Part shown: positions 7,926 to 16,430 of the stretch, one piece after another | How the letters are laid out: every line of letters starts with the position of its first letter | Position numbering within the stretch: the first letter of the stretch is position 1 | NCBI GenBank assembly: GCA_964536835.1 | Contig: CAZIAZ010000009.1 | Location: 1 to 63,367, forward strand | DNA length: 63,367 nucleotides | From: DAONFI01 sp035403485 | Lineage (GTDB): Bacteria > Planctomycetota > Phycisphaerae > SM23-33 | Direction: 5' to 3' | The notes under the pieces: generated by a model | Databases searched by the model: none | The model's input: only the letters and a program-made list of their open reading frames with translations | What the model was told of the DNA's origin: nothing | Translations under genes and position numbers: made by a program

Positions 7926-10900
7926 ATGCACAGGCCCCCCCGACAACAGGGATTGTATGATCCCCGCAATGAGCGTGACGCCTGCGGAATTGGTGCGGTC
8001 GTTAACATTGACGGCCATCGCAGCCATCAGATAGTCCGCCAGGCACGCGAAGTTCTGTTGAACCTTCACCATCGCGGCGCAGCCGGCGCCGACAACGCCA
8101 CAGGCGACGGAGCCGGCATTCTCATGCAGATGCCGCATGAATTCATCGCCACGAAAGCAAAAGAACTCAAAATAAAAAATCTTCCGGAAGAAACATATTA
8201 CGCCTGCGGCAATGTTTTTCTGCCCAAAGACCCCAGCCTTCGTTCCGAAATGGAAGAGATGTTCAAAATCACCATGGAACACTATGGCCTTTGCGTCATG
8301 GGCTGGCGTGACCTGAATGTAAACCCCGACTGCCTGGGTCAGATTGCAAAAGACTCCGAACCATGCGTCCGTCAGGTTCTCGTAAACGGCAACGGCCTTC
8401 ATGACGAAGCCCTGGAATGTAAACTCTACGTCGCACGCAAACAGGCGGAAAAGAGCATACTTGCAAAATTCGGCGAACTCGCCGAGGAATTCTACATCTG
8501 CAGCCTGTCGTGCAGAACGCTCAACTATAAGGGCATGTTCCTGGCTCGCCAGCTTTTCGATTATTACGCCGACCTTTCCGACGAGAGCATGAAAACGGCT
8601 ATAGCACTGGTTCACCAGCGTTACAGCACGAATACTTTTCCGAGCTGGAAGCTTGCCCAGCCGTTCCGCGCGGTGGCACACAACGGCGAAATAAACACCA
8701 TCAGCGGCAATCGTCAGCGGATGAAAATCCGCGAGCAACTCATGGAATCGCCGCAGCTTTGCGCCGATTTCGATGAAATTCGTCCTGTTCTGACGGAAGG
8801 CATGAGCGATTCAGCCAGTTTTGACGAGGCGTTTGAACTTTTCGTTCGTGCCGGCAGATCCGCGCCGCATGCCGTAATGATGATGATGCCTGAAGCCTTC
8901 GGCGCCAGCCATCATATGAGTACCGACAAGCGTGCGTTTTACGAATATCACGCTGCCCTGATGGAGCCGTGGGACGGCCCTGCGGCGATGGCGTTTACTG
9001 ACGGCAGACTTTTCGGTGCCACGCTTGACCGCAATGGCTTGCGGCCGTGCAGGTGGGTCATAACTACGGATAACGTGGTCGTGCTGGCAAGCGAGGTGGG
9101 CGTGATAGAATTTCCGCCGGAAAAAATTTCCAGCAAGGGCCGTCTGCGGCCGGGCAACCTCTTCCTGGTTGACACACAGGAACAGCGAATCATCAGCGAC
9201 AGCGAAATCAAGAGCAAAATCGCACGTTCAAAGCCGTATCGTCGTTGGCTGGAAGAAAATCGTATAGAACTTCGCGGCCTTTTCGATGCGGCTAATCAGC
9301 CTATCGTAGAACACCAGTCGCTGCTGAAACGCATGCGTGCTTTCGGAGTGACGCGGGAAGAACTGCAAACCGTCATTCAGCCCATGGCCGCCAACGGCCA
9401 GGAAGCTGTAGGTTCAATGGGTAACGATACCCCACTGGCAGTCCTTTCAGAAAAGCCCAAGCTGCTTTTCAATTATTTCCGACAACTTTTCGCACAGGTG
9501 ACCAATCCGCCCATCGACCCCCTGCGGGAAGGTACCGTCATGTCGCTCATGCTCTTCATGGGCCGGCGGCGAAACATATTGCTCGAAACCCCCGAACACT
9601 GCAAACAGATAAAAATTCCCCATCCTATACTGACTAATGAAGACATGCAGCGTCTTCGCAGCGTCAAGCACAAGGATGTTAAAGTCACCACGATTTCATC
9701 GCTGTTTGAAGTCGGCAGCGGCGATGCGACGGCAAACATGCAAGCCGCTCTTGACCGCCTGGTGAATGACGCGGAAAAGGCTATCGACGAAGGTGCGACA
9801 ATACTCATAATTTCCGACCGCGGAATGAATGAGCATCTTGCGGCGATACCCGCGTTGCTGGCGGCGTCGGCGGTACACCGCGGCCTTTATCGCAGACGCA
9901 AACGCGGCAAAGCCGGTCTTGTCGTCGAAAGCGGCGAAGTCCGTGAAGTCATGCATTTCTGCCTGCTGTGCGGATACGGCGTAAATGCCATCAATCCGTA
10001 TCTGGCGTTCGAAATGCTTGCCGAACTGAAGGCTCAGGATAATGTGCCGGCAAACCTCGATATAGTGGCGTTGGTCGATAACTACATCGCCGCCATAAAG
10101 AAGGGTATGCTCAAGACCATGTCAAAAATGGGCATCAGTACGCTGCGGAGTTACCGCAGCGCGCAGATATTCGAAGCAATCGGCATCTCGAAGGAAGTCA
10201 TCGACAAATATTTTACCGGCACGACTTCGCGAATAGGCGGCATAGGCCTTGAAAAAATCACCGCCGACGCAGTTGCCCGTCATAATGATGCCTTCCGCAC
10301 GCGTAAGCCTGGCGAACTGGAGCTCAATTACGGCGGTGAATATCACTATCGTTTCGATGGCGAAAAACATCTCACCAGTCCGGAAGCCATCATCAGCCTG
10401 CATCAGGCGGTACGCAATAACGACCGCAACGCTTACGAGCGTTACTCCAAGTCGGTAAACGACCAGACCAAGGCGCACTGCACGCTGCGTGGACTGTTCA
10501 AATTCCGGCCGGGCAATCCTGTTCCGCTGGACGAAGTTGAGCCGGCCTGCGAGATTGTAAAGCGGTTCTGCACCGGCGCCATGAGCCACGGTTCAATATC
10601 GAAAGAAGCCCACGAATGCATGGCCATAGCCATGAACCGTATAGGCGCCATGAGCAATACCGGCGAAGGCGGAGAAGATCCGGCCCGCTACGTACTCGAC
10701 CCCAACGGCGACGACAGGAACTGCCGGATAAAGCAGGTGGCGTCTGCTCGTTTCGGCGTAACCATAAATTACCTGGCTCACGCGAAGGAGATACAGATAA
10801 AGATGGCGCAAGGCGCCAAGCCTGGCGAAGGCGGCCAGCTTCCCGGCTATAAGGTCACGGAAGAAATCGCGCGTCTGCGTCATTCCACGCCTGGCGTTAC

Positions 10901-12485
10901 GCTGATATCGCCTCCGCCGCATCATGACATATATTCAATCGAAGACCTGGCGCAGCTTATATATGACCTGAAATGTTCCAATCCTGGCGTAAAGGTATCC
11001 ATCAAGCTGGTAAGTGAAGTCGGCGTGGGTACAATCGCAGCAGGCGTGGCGAAAGGCAATGCCGACGAAGTATTGATTTCCGGCCATGACGGCGGCACAG
11101 GCGCGAGCCCGCTATCCAGCATCAAGTACGCCGGCGGCCCGTGGGAACTGGGGCTTGCCGAAACGCAACAGGTATTGGTTCTCAACAGGTTGCGCGGCCG
11201 TATTCGCGTCCAGACGGACGGCCAACTCAAGACCGGACGAGACGTCGCCATCGCCACACTGCTCGGTGCTGAACAGTACGGATTCGGCACGACGTCACTG
11301 CTTGCGCTGGGCTGCGTGATGATGCGCAAGTGTCATCTGGGAACTTGTCCTGTCGGCATAGCGACGCAGCAGCTCGGCTTGCGGAAGAATTTTACCGGCA
11401 AGCCGGAGCATCTCATCCGCTTCATGTTCTTCATCGCCGAAGAAATGCGCGAAATTATGGCTGAACTCGGCTTCCGCAAGGTCGAGGACATGATAGGCCG
11501 TGTCGATATGCTCGACGTCGACGGAGCGGTAGATTTCTACAAACAGCGCGGCCTGGATTTCAGTCAGATATTTCACGCCGTCGACTGCTCCGACGGCCGC
11601 GCCGTCCGCAAGGTCACGGTGCAGGAAAACAAACTCGCCGACCATCTGGACTGGAAGATAATCGAAATGCTCGGCGACAAACTCGAAAAAGGTCAGCCGA
11701 CATCCGTCGACCTGCACATCCGCAACGTAAATCGTACGGTCGGCACAATCCTGTCCAACCGCGTGATAAAGAAGTTTGGCGAAAATGGTCTGCCGGATAA
11801 CACTATTACAATTAACCTGAACGGCACAGCCGGCCAAAGTCTCGGCGCATTTTTAGCCGCCGGCATCACAATCAATCTCGTCGGCGACGCCAACGATTAC
11901 GTCGGCAAAGGCCTTTCCGGCGGCAGAATAGCAATCAAAACGCCGCCGAATTCGCCGTTCGTGGCTCATCAGAACATCATCGCCGGCAATACCCTGCTTT
12001 ACGGCGCAACCGAAGGTGAAGTTTTCATCAACGGCGTAGTTGGAGAGCGGTTCTGCGTTCGCAATTCCGGCGCGGTTGCGGTTGTGGAAGGCTGCGGCGA
12101 CCACGGCTGCGAATACATGACCGGCGGCATTACAGTGATTCTGGGGCAGACAGGCCGAAATTTCGCAGCCGGCATGAGCGGCGGCGTAGCGTTCGTACTC
12201 GACGAACTGCAACTTTTCGACACGCTCTGCAATCTGGATATGGTCGACCTTGAGCCGGTTCATACGGATGAAGATGAGAATCTGCTCAAGCGGCTTATCA
12301 GCGATCACTATAAATGGACAGGCAGTTCGAGGGCGAAATGGATACTCGACAGGTGGCGCGATATGGTCGGCCGCTTCGTCAAGGTCATGCCCATAGATTA
12401 CCGCCACGCATTGGAACGCATGAAACAGACCGATTCCCGCGGCACGGAAACCACGCCGGCGACCGAGGAGGTGTTCAATGGCTAA
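7926..12485 (+). CDS. gltB: Glutamate synthase, large (alpha) subunit
   Basis: Transfers the amide nitrogen of glutamine to 2-oxoglutarate to give two glutamates, with electrons from the GltD subunit. The 1519 residues match the usual GltB length. The order is an N-terminal class II amidotransferase domain with nucleophile Cys20 in DACGIGAV (after a 19-residue propeptide that is normally removed), the central domain, the FMN-binding synthase domain with the 3Fe-4S cysteine segment CVMMRKCHLGTCPVGIATQQ, and the C-terminal GXGXG beta-helix (GLSGGRIAIKTP, GDHGCEYMTGG). The start has GAGGAG upstream. Its last 8 bases overlap gltD, so the subunits are translationally coupled. It is the main ammonia-assimilation step together with glutamine synthetase. 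Confidence 0.98.
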   Translation: MHRPPRQQGLYDPRNERDACGIGAVVNIDGHRSHQIVRQAREVLLNLHHRGAAGADNATGDGAGILMQMPHEFIATKAKELKIKNLPEETYYACGNVFLPKDPSLRSEMEEMFKITMEHYGLCVMGWRDLNVNPDCLGQIAKDSEPCVRQVLVNGNGLHDEALECKLYVARKQAEKSILAKFGELAEEFYICSLSCRTLNYKGMFLARQLFDYYADLSDESMKTAIALVHQRYSTNTFPSWKLAQPFRAVAHNGEINTISGNRQRMKIREQLMESPQLCADFDEIRPVLTEGMSDSASFDEAFELFVRAGRSAPHAVMMMMPEAFGASHHMSTDKRAFYEYHAALMEPWDGPAAMAFTDGRLFGATLDRNGLRPCRWVITTDNVVVLASEVGVIEFPPEKISSKGRLRPGNLFLVDTQEQRIISDSEIKSKIARSKPYRRWLEENRIELRGLFDAANQPIVEHQSLLKRMRAFGVTREELQTVIQPMAANGQEAVGSMGNDTPLAVLSEKPKLLFNYFRQLFAQVTNPPIDPLREGTVMSLMLFMGRRRNILLETPEHCKQIKIPHPILTNEDMQRLRSVKHKDVKVTTISSLFEVGSGDATANMQAALDRLVNDAEKAIDEGATILIISDRGMNEHLAAIPALLAASAVHRGLYRRRKRGKAGLVVESGEVREVMHFCLLCGYGVNAINPYLAFEMLAELKAQDNVPANLDIVALVDNYIAAIKKGMLKTMSKMGISTLRSYRSAQIFEAIGISKEVIDKYFTGTTSRIGGIGLEKITADAVARHNDAFRTRKPGELELNYGGEYHYRFDGEKHLTSPEAIISLHQAVRNNDRNAYERYSKSVNDQTKAHCTLRGLFKFRPGNPVPLDEVEPACEIVKRFCTGAMSHGSISKEAHECMAIAMNRIGAMSNTGEGGEDPARYVLDPNGDDRNCRIKQVASARFGVTINYLAHAKEIQIKMAQGAKPGEGGQLPGYKVTEEIARLRHSTPGVTLISPPPHHDIYSIEDLAQLIYDLKCSNPGVKVSIKLVSEVGVGTIAAGVAKGNADEVLISGHDGGTGASPLSSIKYAGGPWELGLAETQQVLVLNRLRGRIRVQTDGQLKTGRDVAIATLLGAEQYGFGTTSLLALGCVMMRKCHLGTCPVGIATQQLGLRKNFTGKPEHLIRFMFFIAEEMREIMAELGFRKVEDMIGRVDMLDVDGAVDFYKQRGLDFSQIFHAVDCSDGRAVRKVTVQENKLADHLDWKIIEMLGDKLEKGQPTSVDLHIRNVNRTVGTILSNRVIKKFGENGLPDNTITINLNGTAGQSLGAFLAAGITINLVGDANDYVGKGLSGGRIAIKTPPNSPFVAHQNIIAGNTLLYGATEGEVFINGVVGERFCVRNSGAVAVVEGCGDHGCEYMTGGITVILGQTGRNFAAGMSGGVAFVLDELQLFDTLCNLDMVDLEPVHTDEDENLLKRLISDHYKWTGSSRAKWILDRWRDMVGRFVKVMPIDYRHALERMKQTDSRGTETTPATEEVFNG

Positions 12486-13908
12486 GCCCACAGGATTCAT
12501 TGATTACAAACGTAAAAATCCGCAATATCGTGACATCCCGTCGCGAGTTAAGGATTATTTTGAAATACCGCTTCCGCTGAGCGAGGAAGATATACTGATA
12601 CAGGCTGCTCGCTGTATGGATTGCGGCGTGCCGTTCTGCCACGCGGTCGGCTGTCCGCTGCATAATCGCATACCGGAATTCAACGATCTGGTATACAGCG
12701 GCCGCTGGAAGGAAGCGTGCGACGTCCTGCATTCGACTAACAATTTTCCCGAAATTACCGGCAGAATCTGTCCAGCACTTTGCGAGGCGGCATGCACCAT
12801 CAACATCGCCGGCGAAAACGCCGAACCGGTAACCATTCGTCACATTGAATGTCAGGTTGCCGAGCGGGGCTGGAAAGAAGGCTGGATAGTGCCGCAACCT
12901 GCGGAGAAAAAGAGCGGCCGTAAAGTGGCGATAGTGGGCTCCGGCCCGGCTGGTTTAGCCGCTGCACAACAGCTTGCCCGTTGCGGCCACGATGTGGTGG
13001 TTTTTGAAAAAGATAACAACGTCGGCGGCTTGCTGCGATACGGCATTCCGAATTTCAAGCTGGAAAAGGAAATCCTCGACCGCCGCGTAAAACAGCTTGA
13101 AGCCGAAGGTGTGGAATTCCGCACGGGCGTCACCGTCGGCGAAGATATTTCCATGGGATATATCCAAAAATTCTCCGACGCCATCCTGCTGACGATGGGC
13201 GCAGGCGAACCGCGCGACCTGGCGGTAGACGGCAGAGGCCTGGAAAATGTTCACTTCGCACTCGAATATCTCTCGCAACAGATTCGGCGAATGGAAAATT
13301 CTCTGGATAAGGATGAAAAACTCATCTCAGCCAACGGCAAAAACGTCATTGTCATAGGCGGCGGCGACACGGGCAGCGACTGCGTCGGCACAGCACGACG
13401 GCAGGGCGCAAAAAGCATCTGGCAGCTTGAAATACTGCCCAAACCGCCGGCTGACTACAATCCTGAAACGCCGTGGCCCAATTACCCGCGAATACTTCGT
13501 ACCAGCACTTCACACGAAGAAGGCTGTGAACGGCGGTGGTCGGTAACGACTAAAAAACTCGTCGGCAGCGGCGTAAAGGTGAACAAAATCATCTGCTGCG
13601 AAGTCGATTGGATTAACAAAAACGGCAAATGGGAAATGAAGGAAATCCCGAACAGCACGTTTGAGCTGGACGCCGACCTTGTCCTGTTGGCGATGGGTTT
13701 CCTGCATGTAGCGCACAAAGGCGTAGTAGATGCGTTTGGCCTTAAAACCGACAGCCGCGGCAACCTGGCGATAAATAATTATCAGACATCGAGAGCCGGC
13801 ATATTTGCCGCCGGCGATACCACTCGCGGTGCAAGCCTGGTTGTTTGGGCTATACAGGAAGGCCGCAATGCCGCGGAGGCTATAGACTCGTATCTCAAAA
13901 GCCTCTGA
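12478..13908 (+). CDS. gltD: Glutamate synthase, small (beta) subunit
   Basis: A flavoprotein that passes electrons from NAD(P)H through FAD and 4Fe-4S clusters to GltB. The 476-residue protein starts with the cysteine clusters CMDCGVPFCHAVGCPLHNRI and ICPALCEAAC. It continues with an FAD-binding fold GSGPAGLAAAQQLARCG, a nucleotide-binding fold GGGDTGSDCVGTARRQG and the closing FAD motif AAGDTTRGASLVVWAIQEG. The ATG lies inside the end of gltB (8-base overlap) behind GAGGAGG, which fixes the start. The size and motif order are standard. Transcription probably starts upstream of gltB. Confidence 0.98.
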   Translation: MAKPTGFIDYKRKNPQYRDIPSRVKDYFEIPLPLSEEDILIQAARCMDCGVPFCHAVGCPLHNRIPEFNDLVYSGRWKEACDVLHSTNNFPEITGRICPALCEAACTINIAGENAEPVTIRHIECQVAERGWKEGWIVPQPAEKKSGRKVAIVGSGPAGLAAAQQLARCGHDVVVFEKDNNVGGLLRYGIPNFKLEKEILDRRVKQLEAEGVEFRTGVTVGEDISMGYIQKFSDAILLTMGAGEPRDLAVDGRGLENVHFALEYLSQQIRRMENSLDKDEKLISANGKNVIVIGGGDTGSDCVGTARRQGAKSIWQLEILPKPPADYNPETPWPNYPRILRTSTSHEEGCERRWSVTTKKLVGSGVKVNKIICCEVDWINKNGKWEMKEIPNSTFELDADLVLLAMGFLHVAHKGVVDAFGLKTDSRGNLAINNYQTSRAGIFAAGDTTRGASLVVWAIQEGRNAAEAIDSYLKSL

Positions 13909-14183
13909 AAGAAAATATTTTGAAAACCGCGTTCAAAAACCATTGAGTTTTGTGAAAAATTGCTGCGTGCCGCATTATAACCGCCAGACATTTCAAAGTG
14001 CCTGAATCGCAATGACTTATGACGGTTCGATTTCCCCGCTACGCTTGGAATGACACCAAATATCATGCCCGGCATTTGCGGCTACATTGGGAATCGTTGC
14101 AGTGAAAAATCTTCTAATGTCGCTTCCCGAAAATTCCGATATATATACCAGCGAGGTTTCGATGTCGTTCGCCAAAGGAATGT

Positions 14184-14312
14184 GTGGCCGGCACCAGGAA
14201 CGGTATCATCAGAAAAGACTCAGCAGTGGATGAATGGGAGTTCGCCACTTGCCCCAGCGGCGGCTGTGTAAGCTGTCAGGAGCAATATCAGGATGTCCCA
14301 ATACTCTTCTAA
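14184..14312 (+). CDS. Candidate small Cys-containing ORF upstream of the FlgM-like gene
   Basis: The 384-base gap after gltD (13909-14292) has no obvious gene, but a 42-codon frame from a GTG at 14184 carries a protein-like tail with a CPSGGCVSC cluster and ends by overlapping the start of the FlgM-like gene by 20 bases. AAGGA sits 4-5 nt before the GTG. The overlap suggests translational coupling. It may instead be the remnant of a longer gene, because the same region is open in another frame further upstream and a frameshift could link them. The function is unknown and the evidence is thin. Confidence 0.3.
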   Translation: MAGTRNGIIRKDSAVDEWEFATCPSGGCVSCQEQYQDVPILF

Positions 14313-14595
14313 GGATTCGTCGTCCGGGAAATGTGCGTATAAAGACGGTGTTCATGAAGCCTTCGATGTAAACGGCCACGATAATGACCATGTTCCCGCC
14401 AGAGATGTTCTCAAACTTCTCGACAAGGAATTAGCCGCCAAACTAACCGCCGCTTTATACAGTTCGCCACTTATCCGAAAAGACCTGGTCAATCGCGTCA
14501 AGATGGAGATACTCGCCGGCATTTACGAGACGCCGGAACGCATCGAAGGCACAATCGACCGCCTTTTGGAAGAATTCAACGACAACTGGTTATGA
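14293..14595 (+). CDS. FlgM-like anti-sigma-factor domain protein
   Basis: A 100-residue protein whose C-terminal third (LVNRVKMEILAGIYETPERI, then GTIDRLLEEF) follows the FlgM pattern R..ELK..I..G.Y......IA..LL. FlgM holds the flagellar sigma factor (sigma-28/FliA) inactive until it is exported. The N-terminal part is hydrophilic and probably disordered, as in FlgM. No flagellar operon is adjacent, so it may be a lone regulator or a FlgM-fold protein with another partner. An AGGAG site lies about 10 nt before the ATG. It is convergent with the alkaline phosphatase gene, with only 12 bases between the two stops. Confidence 0.55.
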   Translation: MSQYSSKDSSSGKCAYKDGVHEAFDVNGHDNDHVPARDVLKLLDKELAAKLTAALYSSPLIRKDLVNRVKMEILAGIYETPERIEGTIDRLLEEFNDNWL

Positions 14596-14607
14596 AAAGT
14601 CGGCAAT

Positions 14608-15933
14608 TCATTTTACGGCAGCCGGCTGCTTTATAATGCTGCGTACTGCCTCCGCTATGTGCGTATTCTGATACTCGCCGCCAAACAACTTTTCCGCTGT
14701 CGGGCCAACGGCGGTGGTGGTTACCGGCTTGCCGGTATGCGCGCCGGTTGTCCAGGAAATTCCGACATTCGCATAAGTCAACCGTAAAACTTCAAGCGCT
14801 ACGCCATGTTTACCGGCAATTTGGCCACTATCCCAAAATTTCTGAATAACGGCTTTATCGTCGTCGGAAAGATTTTTCAATCCGAATTTTTCGTCGAGCA
14901 TTGCGAACAGGTTTTCGCCCGTTTTCTGTTTCGCGCAGTCGAGTAAAATCTTCTGGATTTCAGACGGCGATTTCAGCTTCATTATTTTTTGTACATCTAT
15001 CGGCCATTGTACGGTCAAGCCGCCGGTTTCATGGTCAGCCGTCGTGATAATCAGCGTCTCATTCGGATGCTTTCGGGCAAAATCCATCGCCACTCTAACT
15101 GCGTCATTCATGGCGATGGTTTCCCATATGCAGTCCGGCAGGTCATTATCGTGGCAGGCCCAGTCGATAGCCCCGCCCTCGACCATGATGAAAAATCCCA
15201 CAGGATTATCCAACAGCCGCACGGCATTTGCAGTCAAATCCGCCAGAGTCATCACGTCGGCTGTTGATTTATATGCGGCATTATTATGTGCATACCGCGG
15301 CGACATCTGGCCGTCACCAACATGCTCGACGGCAACAGCGGGCGTCTTCGCAAGCCTGCGCAAGGCATCCAGCCCGATAGCCGTCGCATAACCGTTTTGG
15401 GCGAGTATCGCATATATGTCCCCACCGCCCTTCCATATTACGCCTGCTCCGCCAAAAAAGTCAAACCCGCTGGCAGCCATCTGCATGGCGATATCATCGT
15501 ACATTTTGCGCGACACCACGTGAGCATAAAAACCGGCTGGTGTGGCGTGATTCAACGGCACGGACGTTATTATTCCCACTTTCCAGCCGGCGTTTCTGGC
15601 ATCTGCGGCGATGCTGACCAGCGGCTTTTCGTCAGGCGATACGCCAAGCATGCCGTTATTCGTCTTGACGCCGCAAGCAATAGCCGTCACTGCGGCAGCC
15701 GAGTCGGTAATCCTGTTATTCGCCGATGCCGTATATGTAGTTCCGACAACCGGAAAATGATTCATCTCCAATTTGCCGAGGCCGGCATGCATGGAAACTT
15801 CTTCCGCCACCCTGCGCTGATTGTTCCCCATACCATCGCCGATGAAAAGGAAAATGTATCGGGGCGATTGCCCGAATATATACGATGAAAATAGAACCAG
15901 AAATAAGATTACGCCGCCAAATTTTTTTTGCAT
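14608..15933 (-). CDS. Alkaline phosphatase, exported
   Basis: A PhoA-superfamily phosphomonoesterase, probably periplasmic, that releases phosphate from organic esters. Numbered from the chosen start, a signal peptide covers about residues 1-22 and is followed by FLFIGDGMG (Asp33). The nucleophile region TDSAAAVTA has Ser78, and the metal-binding motifs EGGAIDWACHDND and ITTADHETGG follow. The 441 residues fit the family. I chose the ATG at 15931-15933 because AGGAGA lies 7-8 nt upstream and the signal peptide then begins properly. An ATG 12 codons earlier lacks these features. No Pho box was identified. Confidence 0.93.
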   Translation of the reverse strand: MQKKFGGVILFLVLFSSYIFGQSPRYIFLFIGDGMGNNQRRVAEEVSMHAGLGKLEMNHFPVVGTTYTASANNRITDSAAAVTAIACGVKTNNGMLGVSPDEKPLVSIAADARNAGWKVGIITSVPLNHATPAGFYAHVVSRKMYDDIAMQMAASGFDFFGGAGVIWKGGGDIYAILAQNGYATAIGLDALRRLAKTPAVAVEHVGDGQMSPRYAHNNAAYKSTADVMTLADLTANAVRLLDNPVGFFIMVEGGAIDWACHDNDLPDCIWETIAMNDAVRVAMDFARKHPNETLIITTADHETGGLTVQWPIDVQKIMKLKSPSEIQKILLDCAKQKTGENLFAMLDEKFGLKNLSDDDKAVIQKFWDSGQIAGKHGVALEVLRLTYANVGISWTTGAHTGKPVTTTAVGPTAEKLFGGEYQNTHIAEAVRSIIKQPAAVK

Positions 15934-16039
15934 ATTGCATCTCCTGAACAGGCCGGTACATACCGGCATTTTTTATTATATTGCGAAAATTTCGTTTTTA
16001 AAGTGCGTTATAACGAATTGTCGAAATCTTAAAATCACC

Positions 16040-16071
16040 TTGTAAAATCAGGGCACAAGTGCTATTATAAT
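16040..16071 (+). promoter_or_regulatory. Probable promoter of the 6S RNA gene
   Basis: A perfect TATAAT lies at 16066-16071, seven to eight bases before the expected RNA 5' end near 16078. A weak -35 (TTGTAA at 16040-16045) sits 20 bases upstream, a long spacer. The -10 is the convincing part. Confidence 0.5.
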
Positions 16072-16078
16072 TAGTGAA

Positions 16079-16237
16079 GAGACCTCTACGGTGTTCGACA
16101 ATCGGATTTATTTGAAAAGAACCGATGATATCCAAAGGGGAGGCCAAGTCCAAGTCGGCTGAGACCGGCGGCAGCCACCCACCTTAAACTTTGGGTTCCT
16201 TTCAACTAATCCGGACGACACACGCGGAGGTTTTTTT
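16079..16237 (+). ncRNA. ssrS: 6S RNA
   Basis: 6S RNA binds the housekeeping RNA polymerase by mimicking an open promoter and dampens transcription in slow growth. The 159-base segment begins with ACCTCTACGGTGTTCG (16082-16097) and ends with CGACACACGCGGAGGT (16216-16231), which pair as the closing helix. Between them are the family-like segments GGCCAAGTCC, CCACCCACCTT and GGGTTC, compatible with a central bubble. The 3' helix runs straight into seven Ts (16231-16237), giving an intrinsic terminator. GGTGTTCG at the 5' side and CGACA at the 3' side are hallmark 6S bases. No reading frame fits. A covariance-model search would settle it. Confidence 0.75.
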
Positions 16238-16328
16238 ATGTGCAACTTTCCCACCGTTTGAGTTTTAGAGCGGCTTTCAAAATTATTTTCCTTCGCAAAC
16301 CGCCACATTCTAAACATCATGAATTTGT

Positions 16329-16430
16329 GGCGGTAATATTTTAAAAATCGGCTTAAAAACCAACTAATTACGGCAGTAATATTTAAAAAATCGGCTTAAA
16401 AACCAAATAATTACGACGGTGATATTTAAA
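16329..16430. repeat. Tandem repeat, 43-bp unit, at the purB 3' end
   Basis: Two full 43-bp units (16329-16371 and 16372-16414) and a 16-bp third (16415-16430) are joined head to tail. Each begins GG(C/A)GGTAATATTTTAAA or a close variant and contains ATCGGCTTAAAAACCAA then TAATTAC. The third, partial unit runs over the purB stop codon at 16426-16428. The first two differ at only a few bases. No spacers are present, so this is not a CRISPR array. Confidence 0.85.

Noticed and set aside
7896..12500. Several long minus-strand frames inside gltB
   Set aside because: Antisense shadows of a strongly conserved gene, without ribosome-binding sites or recognisable motifs.
16329..16430. CRISPR array
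   Set aside because: The repeats are contiguous with no spacers and no cas genes are present.
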